Below, in pieces: positions 56,409 through 64,000 of a stretch of DNA of 64,000 nucleotides. The notes under the pieces were generated by a model. That model saw only the letters and a list, made by a program, of their open reading frames with translations, was not told where the DNA came from and ran no database searches. A program made the position numbers and the translations under genes. Positions within the stretch are counted from its first letter, which is position 1; each line of letters begins with the position of its first letter. The DNA is from Marthasterias glacialis. Taxonomy: Eukaryota > Echinodermata > Asteroidea > Forcipulatida > Asteriidae. Where the stretch lies: NCBI GenBank assembly GCA_911728455.2, contig OU452234.1, forward strand, positions 10,205,531-10,269,530, in the 5' to 3' direction.

Positions 56409-57442
56409 TTTAAACTCTTTTCCAAATGTTAAAAACTTTTGCAATTACTGCCTGTTGTATCGTATTCGATACACCGTGTAGCCCCCTCTTGCGGCTGCTT
56501 TCGAAAAACTTTGCATCCTCAATCATCTAGACTGGTTCCCAGTCCCTACATCGTTTTCGTTCTGACTGTATGTATAATACAGTCGGAACGAAAATAATAA
56601 CAATAAAAATAATAACAATATCTAGTTGTTATTTATAGCGTATTGCACAATAACGTCTCAATGCACTGTCTATTAGCGCCCTGGTCATTTGGTCAATAAC
56701 ATTCCTGTAATCTTTCTCAGCTCCCTGTGGAGTATACAGCCCCGAGCTGCCGTGGCGCTCCGGAGGCTTTTTCAAACACAATATCAACCTCTGCCCCTCG
56801 CAGGTACCCATTTATACCCCTGGGTGAAAAGGATGTAGGGACCGAGAACCAGTCATCAAGCATGGTTTTCCAAAATGGCGGTAGAGATTGGCTTTGCACT
56901 TCACGTTTGAGGCTCCAAAAGAGATATTATTTCGCATTGAAGGTAGGTACCTATACACATTTTGTTTTATTTGCTGGTTAGAATGTTACCTAAAGACTAT
57001 AATATAGTTGGCCCATTATGTAGTTGCTTCTGGCAGTAACTTTCTAAATATCCGCATTTGAAAATAGCGCTGATCTGATACATCTAGCATGTTGTGTATC
57101 ATGGCATGTGAATTCATGTGTATACAATTGTTATGTGTTCCTGTATGTTTTTCAAAGGTTGTCATGGTTGCACCAGTGGTGTAAAGTTATAACTGTAACC
57201 ATCAGGAATAACAATCATCCAAGGGTTTTAAGAATCTTCAATATACTTCTTACGATGTTTTTGTATGTTTAATGTTTAGAACTAAGAACTTATATACATG
57301 TACAGTTAGGCCTATTGGACTATAATTCAAAAAAAATCTGTATTTTTTTTCATTTAGTTAGTGTATTTTAGCAAATTTTGTTTAGTCAACTGAGGAAACA
57401 TTTATTTTGTTTTTGTATTTGTTTGATTTTTGTTTCTTTCAG

Positions 57443-57670
57443 GATCACCTCGTTGCTATATTATTCATGGGAAGGCTATTGAGACTTCAATTTTACCTGC
57501 TTTATAATTTCATAATTTGTCCAAACGTGCCAGTAAAAATTACCTTGGAGGATTTTCCTGCTTACCTTGACAATGGCGACCAAAGTGATGTTGACGTGCT
57601 ATCAGAAAGTGATGATGATGACGATTTCTCTATGCCTATAGTGGCAGTGCTGTTTTCTGGCATATCATAA
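57443..57670 (+). pseudogene. Exon-like acidic ORF, unit 3 copy
   Basis: Counterpart of 51,512. It has the same acceptor, a three-base deletion inside the serine/acidic stretch that keeps the frame, and a later two-base deletion that changes the tail to VAVLFSGIS. The upstream donor follows 56,942. The tail difference from the flanking copies argues against strong constraint on this end. Confidence 0.3.
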
Positions 57671-58771
57671 GTAACATTGACTTTATGCATGTTCTGGTTT
57701 AGTTGTCAACAAAATGGCCCTAAACTAGATTATTAGGCCCTATTGAGAACGTTTGAAGATAAATTTGAATTTTCACTACATGGTTCCCTGACTCTATACA
57801 GATTCCCTTTGGGGATTAGGAGGTGGTGTGGGGGTGAACACCCTAGAGTTCAGAGAAACTAGTTGTACAAATAGGAATGACTAACTTAAATGTTGGTTGG
57901 CTAAAAAGGGACAAAAAATGAACCAATGACACGGGTGTTTTTTATGCATACTGTAATAATTTTGACCAAACTGCTCTTTGTATCATAATGAGATAGAGCC
58001 TATTTCCATTTGGATGCCTGAAATGTCAATTTGACGTGTTTTTTTAATATAATATAAGGATCCATTTGAGGTCAATTTGACCACCTTTTATATTTTTCAT
58101 ATGAGTTATTCTACCTTTGGGCTGTACAGGGTTTTTAAAATCAACATGGGAATTGGAAACCATGTCTTTGGGGGGTAATTCTAGCAACAATACTGCAAAC
58201 AGTTTATTTGCCCGGAACCATTTAATTGCTTACGTGCATCTGCAATCAAGCTAATCCAATCCAACATTTGAACACTGTCAACACATCCCCAACAATAACC
58301 TTTCATTATTTTGTTTTACTTATTGTGCCGAACTCGAAGGAAGACCGAACCGTTCCCACCCGATCAGTTTGTTTTCTCTTCAAATTGATCCATGACCTAC
58401 ACTTTACAGTTCCTCTAACCATTAGTGGACATTGGCAAACAGTCTTCAAAAATGTCTTCTAATAAGTAGGCCTTTTAAAAATGTACGCCACCTTAATATT
58501 ATAACGGTCTGATAAAATCTGCAATCTCTATTAATTATTAAAGGTTTGATTTTTGACTTTTCAAACAGAGCCTGTGAATAGACCACGCCTCCTTTAATGA
58601 TGTCACGAAGGCAAAACAGGGAACTGCAGGCTTATATTGTTTTAACCCGCTGATTAAATTTACCGAGAGTAAATAATGTAAAAGTCAAGCATTTTTCCCG
58701 CTTTGGCAAATCGTTTTTCTTGTTATGTTGTTTGACAGTAAACAACACGGATTTCGACTGGGGCAGCAATC

Positions 58772-58781
58772 GGGACCTCCC
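58772..58781 (+). promoter_or_regulatory. kB-like site upstream of copy E
   Basis: GGGACCTCCC at the same spacing as in copy D. Confidence 0.4.
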
Positions 58782-58852
58782 TGTAGAGAGACAATCATTT
58801 GTCATGGTCTATTTTCATAATTTCGGACTTCCCTCTGGCGGTTGACAAACAG

Positions 58853-58860
58853 TATAAATA
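58853..58860 (+). promoter_or_regulatory. TATA box of IL-17 copy E
   Basis: TATAAATA, a stronger consensus than the CATAAAATA of A, C and D, lies 148 bp before the ATG. Confidence 0.72.
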
Positions 58861-59007
58861 AACAGTCAGTGCAACGTTGAACACCACACTCAACTCGAAT
58901 TCAACTGATTTGAAACCTAACTGGTCAAGTACCGATTCCAGGCAATCTGCAAGAATACTGTGAAGTGACAAGACAAATTGAGAGAAGAAATCTTCCAGCT
59001 GCAGAAA

Positions 59008-59688
59008 ATGGCATTTCAGTCGTCCTCGTGCTGCCAGATGATCTCCAGATGTTCGTTCCTGGGGTTGCAGTCCCTCCTAACTCTGAGCGGGTTTGTCATG
59101 CTCATGCTTGCCGTATCGTCACCGGCACTGGCCGGCCCACTGCCAGCTCCATCCGAAGAAGACCACGCAGCTCGAAACGGTATCTTGGCATCCGACTGTT
59201 CACAGACTGGACTCAACCAACATCTTAACACCGGGGAGCACTTCTACCCAAACAAGCCTGCCTTTGGGGTACTTCCATTCAACGAAACCATCCAACAACG
59301 GCAGGCAATTACCCCTGATGCCATGCCCTACCCTGACGTAGCAACTACGCCAACCTGTCCGGCCGAGCTTGAGGTACATGAAGATTGGAGCACCAGTAAG
59401 GCAGCGACCTGCCCGTGGACCTACGTTGATGACCACGATGCAGACCGGTACCCAAGCGTCATCGCCAGAGCTGTGTGTCGCTGCCGGGGTTGTCTAGATC
59501 CCTACACCGGCAAAGCATCTCCGGACTTGGAATGCAGAGAGGTGGTGTACAATATGGGAGTGTTGAGGAAAAATGGCTGTGTAGGAGGCGTCTTGAAATA
59601 TGACTTTGAGTGGTATGCAGTACCAGTAGCGTGCACCTGTATGCGAAAGGTTAGCTCTGCAATCCGACCCCCAGACATGTTAATCTAA
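59008..59688 (+). CDS. IL17-like: IL-17-like cytokine, array copy E
   Basis: This is a single-exon, 226-residue protein, identical to D apart from Phe17 in the signal peptide. The mature cytokine is the same as D at the protein level. At silent sites its first half matches A and D, but from the CPW codon onward it matches copy C (CCG, ACC, GCA where A and D have CCA, ACT, GCT). This indicates a mosaic gene. The promoter keeps the TATA box and kB-like site but the CRE has one change. It is followed by a 3' flank almost identical to D's. Confidence 0.93.
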   Translation: MAFQSSSCCQMISRCSFLGLQSLLTLSGFVMLMLAVSSPALAGPLPAPSEEDHAARNGILASDCSQTGLNQHLNTGEHFYPNKPAFGVLPFNETIQQRQAITPDAMPYPDVATTPTCPAELEVHEDWSTSKAATCPWTYVDDHDADRYPSVIARAVCRCRGCLDPYTGKASPDLECREVVYNMGVLRKNGCVGGVLKYDFEWYAVPVACTCMRKVSSAIRPPDMLI

Positions 59689-61525
59689 TAACTCTTGTTA
59701 ATTGCTTGACTGCAAATGTACATATATATTTTGTGGTGGAAAGGAATTTCTTTCTCGAGTCATGTATTGTTTTAAACTTTTAAGTATTTTTTTATATATA
59801 TTTAATTTATGTATATCTCTCGCGTATAAGTTTATGTAGTAGTTATGTTTTCAGACATTTTTAAATATATTTTTGGAAACTTAAAAAGGTTGAGATATTT
59901 ATGTTGCAAATAGTTTGATTTCGTTCAAACAAAACTTTATTGAATACATATTTTTTGAAATACAGTTTCTATTTATTGGCCCACATTCTCGTGGCGCCGG
60001 CTTTTTGTATAGACTAAAAATGCGAATTTGTTGAAGAACTAAACTTTGTTCTGATTTTAAAACTTTCAGTTTATGTATTAGAAACAAAACGGTTGCAAAT
60101 GAAATTAATGAACATCTCTTCATAAGGGATATATGTATTTCGACAGCCATAAGTTACATGGGTTGGTGTATCACCATTAAATATGTAAATCCTATGGATT
60201 GCAAAATAAAAATGTTACACAGACATTAGAACTGCACAATGGTTTGGCCATCTTATTTGACTCTTTGTGTATGGTTTATTTTCATTTTTTGTTTTCTTCA
60301 AATTATTAACACCAAATCGAAGCGGAAATGATTCATAGCAACGCCCCTTGTTTTATAGACCTTTCTTTTGCAAGCCACAGCCGCGAGCGTTGCCAATAAA
60401 AAAATACATAGTTTATTATTTGACCAATAATATCAATACCCATAATAACAACAATTCAAATTTATCCAAATTGAAAAAGAAAATGCACGTACAAAAAGTT
60501 AGTTTTTCTTTTACTAAAAAGTGCAATTTGTTACCGAGCCAGTTCATAATATTTTTGATACTCAAGGCCTTCCATACAAAATGGTGGTCAATGTTTGCAA
60601 ACAAAAGAAAAATATATGTACTGAAAAAATCAACATCGGTGATGTCATTGTATACAGTCAACTTGACAAAATGGTGGCACTATGATAAAGATCTGTGCAA
60701 CCTCGTTTCCATGGATGTGCCGTACAGTCGAGCCACGTATTTTTTTCAGCATGAATTTGCAGACAACTCCTTTGTACACACATGTTTTGACCGCCGTCTG
60801 GTGTGGATGGCCTCAGGTGTCACAAAATAAATAACGGGGTGGCCAAAAATGTTGCACTTTATAATAAAACGTTCAGTCTTTTTTGCGGAGGATTTGTGTT
60901 CATTTTTTGTATTTGGTAGCACAGTTGATTTGATATGTGTTACGGGCAATTTAATTTGTTAGCATTTTTGTGTCGAAAAAATGAATCGATGCATTTCTTT
61001 GCAAAACTTGCGGCTATGACGTCGTAAAAGAAAGATCACAATCCGTGGATTTGTTTAAGAGACGAGGGCACGTTGGAATAGCTTACCCGACGTGACCCCA
61101 GTTATTAAGTCACACCAGTGACACTCAACAAGGGCTGAACAAACGACCAAGGCCCTCTCGAGGGAGTTGTGAGTGTGGGACAGTTGAAATGTCGTATGTC
61201 ATTGTTCAACCATTACTAATTTTTCACCAAAATTTTTACAGAAAAAAAATCTTGAACAGAAGTTACTTTTTACATTGATTTTATTTTTTTGGAAATTGAG
61301 GTACTACGACAACGTCGCTATTGGCCTTTTTGTGAACACGAACCCGCATCGGAATAGTGCCTATACCATAAACACAACAGCTTGTAAACAAACCGATGAC
61401 GTGGTATCGTTTAATCTGATAACAGAAATCCACCACTCGAGTCTTGTTAGAGGAAACTGACCCAATTTATATTTGAACAACAGAAGCTTAAATTGTAGAT
61501 TGTATGTTTGAGTTCATGCATCCCG

Positions 61526-61564
<39 letters not shown>

Positions 61565-61925
61565 GGGATGTGGTAATCAACAGTGCTGTGCGATGAAAAG
61601 GGTAAATAATTATTTTACTTGTATGATTTTACTCAATGATGTTGATTTAGAAAGTATTGGTCTTTTAATGAAAAGATAGGATGACACATTGGGGTTGGGT
61701 GAATAGAAGGCTGTATAATGAACCCGAAAGAAGGGCGTAACGAAAATGTTACCTGTGAAAGGGCGTTAAGCAATTATGTGAAAAATTGTGTTCCAATAAA
61801 ACTAAGCGCGAAAGTTTGTTTGATTGTTGTTGTTTAATCTTCTTCTTTTTTTCTCTCCCCCACTCTTCCCCTCTCAAGTAGGTTAAGACCCTGTACTGCC
61901 ATGTGTATCATATGATACGGTATAA

Positions 61926-62325
61926 TTTAAAGGCAAAGTATACCTTTGGTTTTTGGAACCGTACATTTGCCTTAATGCTATATTATAATTGTAGATATAT
62001 GCCATAAAACTAAACTGTGAAAACTTCAGTTCAAAAAGTGGCAGCGTTTTTGAGATATCACTAAAAATCTGGAGCGGTTGTGTTCACGCAGAAGAAGTAT
62101 CCGTCATTGGAATACACATTCTGAGAAGCGTTACGGCCATAACGCTTCTCAGATTCAAATTTTTGGGGGATAAAAAGTGACGTGTTTTTCCATAACTGCA
62201 GTACTTCGAAGTGAAACGTTTCTCAAATTGCATTAGTATACTATCCAAAGCTGCTGTACTTCTTTCCAAGTGAGTTTTTATTGCCATAAATTTCCAGAGT
62301 CATTACCAAACGTATACAGACGCCC
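61926..62325. mobile_element. 400-bp TTTAAA-inserted MITE, unit after E
   Basis: Same insertion point, ends and interior as 56,008-56,408, one base shorter. It was inherited through the D/E unit duplication rather than inserted independently. Confidence 0.88.
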
Positions 62326-63357
62326 TTTAAACTCTTTTCCAAATGTTAAAAACTTTTGCAATTACTGCCTGTTGTATCGTATTCGATACACCGTGTAGCC
62401 CCCTCTTGCGGCTGCTTTCGAAAAACTTTGCATCCTCAATCATCTAGACTGGTTCCCAGTCCCTACATCGTTTTCGTTCTGACTGTATGTATAATACAGT
62501 CGGAACGAAAATAATAACAATAAAAATAATAACAATATCTAGTTGTTATATAGCGTATTGCACAATAACGTCTCAATGCACTGTCTATTAGCGCCCTGGT
62601 CATTTGGTCAATAACATTCCTGTAATCTTTCTCAGCTCCCTGTGGAGTATACAGCCCCGAGCTGCCGTGGCGCTCCGGAGGCTTTTTCAAACACAATATC
62701 AACCTCTGCCCCTCGCAGGTACCCATTTATACCCCTGGGTGAAAAGGATGTAGGGACCGAGAACCAGTCATCAAGCATGGTTTTCCAAAATGGCGGTAGA
62801 GATTGGCTTTGCACTTCACGTTTGAGGCTCCAAAAGAGATATTATTTCGCATTGAAGGTAGGTACCTACACACATTTTGTTTTATTTGCTGGTTAGAATG
62901 TTACCTAAAGACTATAATATAGTTGGCCCATTATGTAGTTGCTTCTGGCAGTAACTTTCTAAATATCCGCATTTGAAAATAGCGCTGATCTGATACATCT
63001 AGCATGTTGTGTATCATGGCATGTGAATTCATGTGTATACAATTGTTATGTGTTCCTGTATGTTTTTCAAAGGTTGTCATGGTTGCACCAGTGGTGTAAA
63101 GTTATAACTGTAACCATCAGGAATAACAATCATCCAAGGGTTTTAAGAATCTTCAATATACTTCTTACGATGTTTTTGTATGTTTAATGTTTAGAACTAA
63201 GAACTTATATACATGTACAGTTAGGCCTATTGGACTATAATTCAAAAAAATTCTGTATTTTTTTTCATTTAGTTAGTGTATTTTAGCAAATTTTGTTTAG
63301 TCAACTGAGGAAACATTTATTTTGTTTTTGTATTTGTTTGATTTTTGTTTCTTTCAG

Positions 63358-63591
63358 GATCACCTCGTTGCTATATTATTCATGGGAAGGCTATTGAGAC
63401 TTCAATTTTACCTGCTTTATAATTTCATAATTTGTCCAAACGTGCCAGTAAAAATTACCTTGGAGGATTTTCCTGCTTACCTTGACAATGGCGACCAAAG
63501 TGATGTTGACGTGCTATCAGAAAGTGATGATGATGACGATTTCTCTCTGCCTATAGTGGCAGAGTGCTGTTTTCTGGCATATCATAAGTAA
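63358..63591 (+). pseudogene. Exon-like acidic ORF, unit 4 copy
   Basis: It keeps the acceptor and the full tail (IVAECCFLAYHK) seen in the first copy at 51,512, and shares the three-base in-frame deletion of the 57,443 copy. The upstream donor follows 62,857. Status as a gene is unresolved. Confidence 0.3.
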
Positions 63592-64000
63592 CATTGACTT
63601 TATGCATGTTCTGGTTTAGTTGTCAACAAAATGGCCCTAAACTAGATTATTAGGCCCTATTGAGAACGTTTGAAGATAAATTTGAATTTTCACTACATGG
63701 TTCCCTGACTCTATACAGATTCCCTATGGGGATTAGGAGGTGGTGTGGGGGTGAACACCCTAGAGTTCAGAGAAACAAGTTTTACAAATAGGAATGACTA
63801 ACTTAAATGTTGGTTGGCTAAAAAGGGACAAAAAATGAACCAATGACACGGGTGGTTTTTTTTTATGTATACTGTAAGAATTTTGGCCCAACTGCTCATT
63901 GTATCATATAATGAGATAGAGCCTATTTCCAGTTGGATGCCTGAAATGTCAATTTGACGGTTTTTTTTTTTTTTTTTTTTTTTTTGATAATATAAGGATC

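Larger units (their letters stand above)
46501..64000 (+). repeat. Tandem segmental duplication carrying IL-17 copies C, D and E
   Basis: The marker AACACAAACCCGGA (or G variants) recurs at 46,501, 49,884, 55,416 and 61,335, giving units of 3,383, 5,532 and 5,919 bp. Each of the three complete units contains promoter, IL-17 gene and A/T-rich 3' flank in the same order. Unit 2 is longer than unit 1 by a segment at about 50,246-52,330; unit 3 is longer than unit 2 mainly by an insertion at 56,008-56,408. The fourth unit is cut by the window edge before its gene. The 3' flanks after D and E are almost identical over several kb. Confidence 0.93.

Overview
The window is animal nuclear DNA, almost certainly from a marine invertebrate deuterostome and most likely an echinoderm. 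The evidence is canonical GT/AG introns, abundant short palindromic transposons and tRNA-headed SINEs, low gene density, and an expanded family of small secreted IL-17-like cytokines of the kind known from sea urchins. I cannot name the species.

Left part (1-12,100). A minus-strand orthologue of PARPBP (PARI, the PCNA-associated recombination inhibitor) can be rebuilt as eight coding exons between 8,649 and 688, with a probable noncoding first exon at 9,363-9,500. Its 3' end lies off the left edge. Its introns hold a SINE, two palindromic MITEs and a LINE remnant. Upstream are a poly-C-ended inverted-repeat element with an internal 298-bp tandem duplication, and five copies of a 193-bp tandem repeat.

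Middle (12,100-27,850). This is mostly gene-poor DNA with transposons. Its one gene is a diverged two-exon IL-17-like gene (20,394-22,295) whose first coding exon is only the ATG. A 5'-truncated LINE with a C-terminal endonuclease-like region lies just downstream.

Right part (27,850-64,000). Five nearly identical intronless IL-17-like genes occur here: A (30,279-29,599) and B (44,166-43,492) on the minus strand, and C (47,558), D (53,085) and E (59,008) on the plus strand. C, D and E sit in tandem units of about 3.4, 5.5 and 5.9 kb. The size differences come from a 2.1-kb and a 0.4-kb insertion that date the duplications. The unit after E runs to the window edge, so a further copy is expected about 1 kb beyond it. 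Coding sequences are more uniform than most flanks, and informative sites show mosaics, which points to gene conversion. Between A and B lies a four-exon gene (34,156-36,116) for a 91-residue secreted precursor with a dibasic site followed by a 30-residue four-cysteine peptide that I do not recognise. That region also carries three copies of a TIR element beginning TAGTCTGGTTCCC and a ghost flank of a lost IL-17 unit.

Functionally, the right half is an innate-immune cytokine array. The secreted four-cysteine peptide gene is embedded in it with no evident functional link. PARPBP is an unrelated DNA-repair neighbour.
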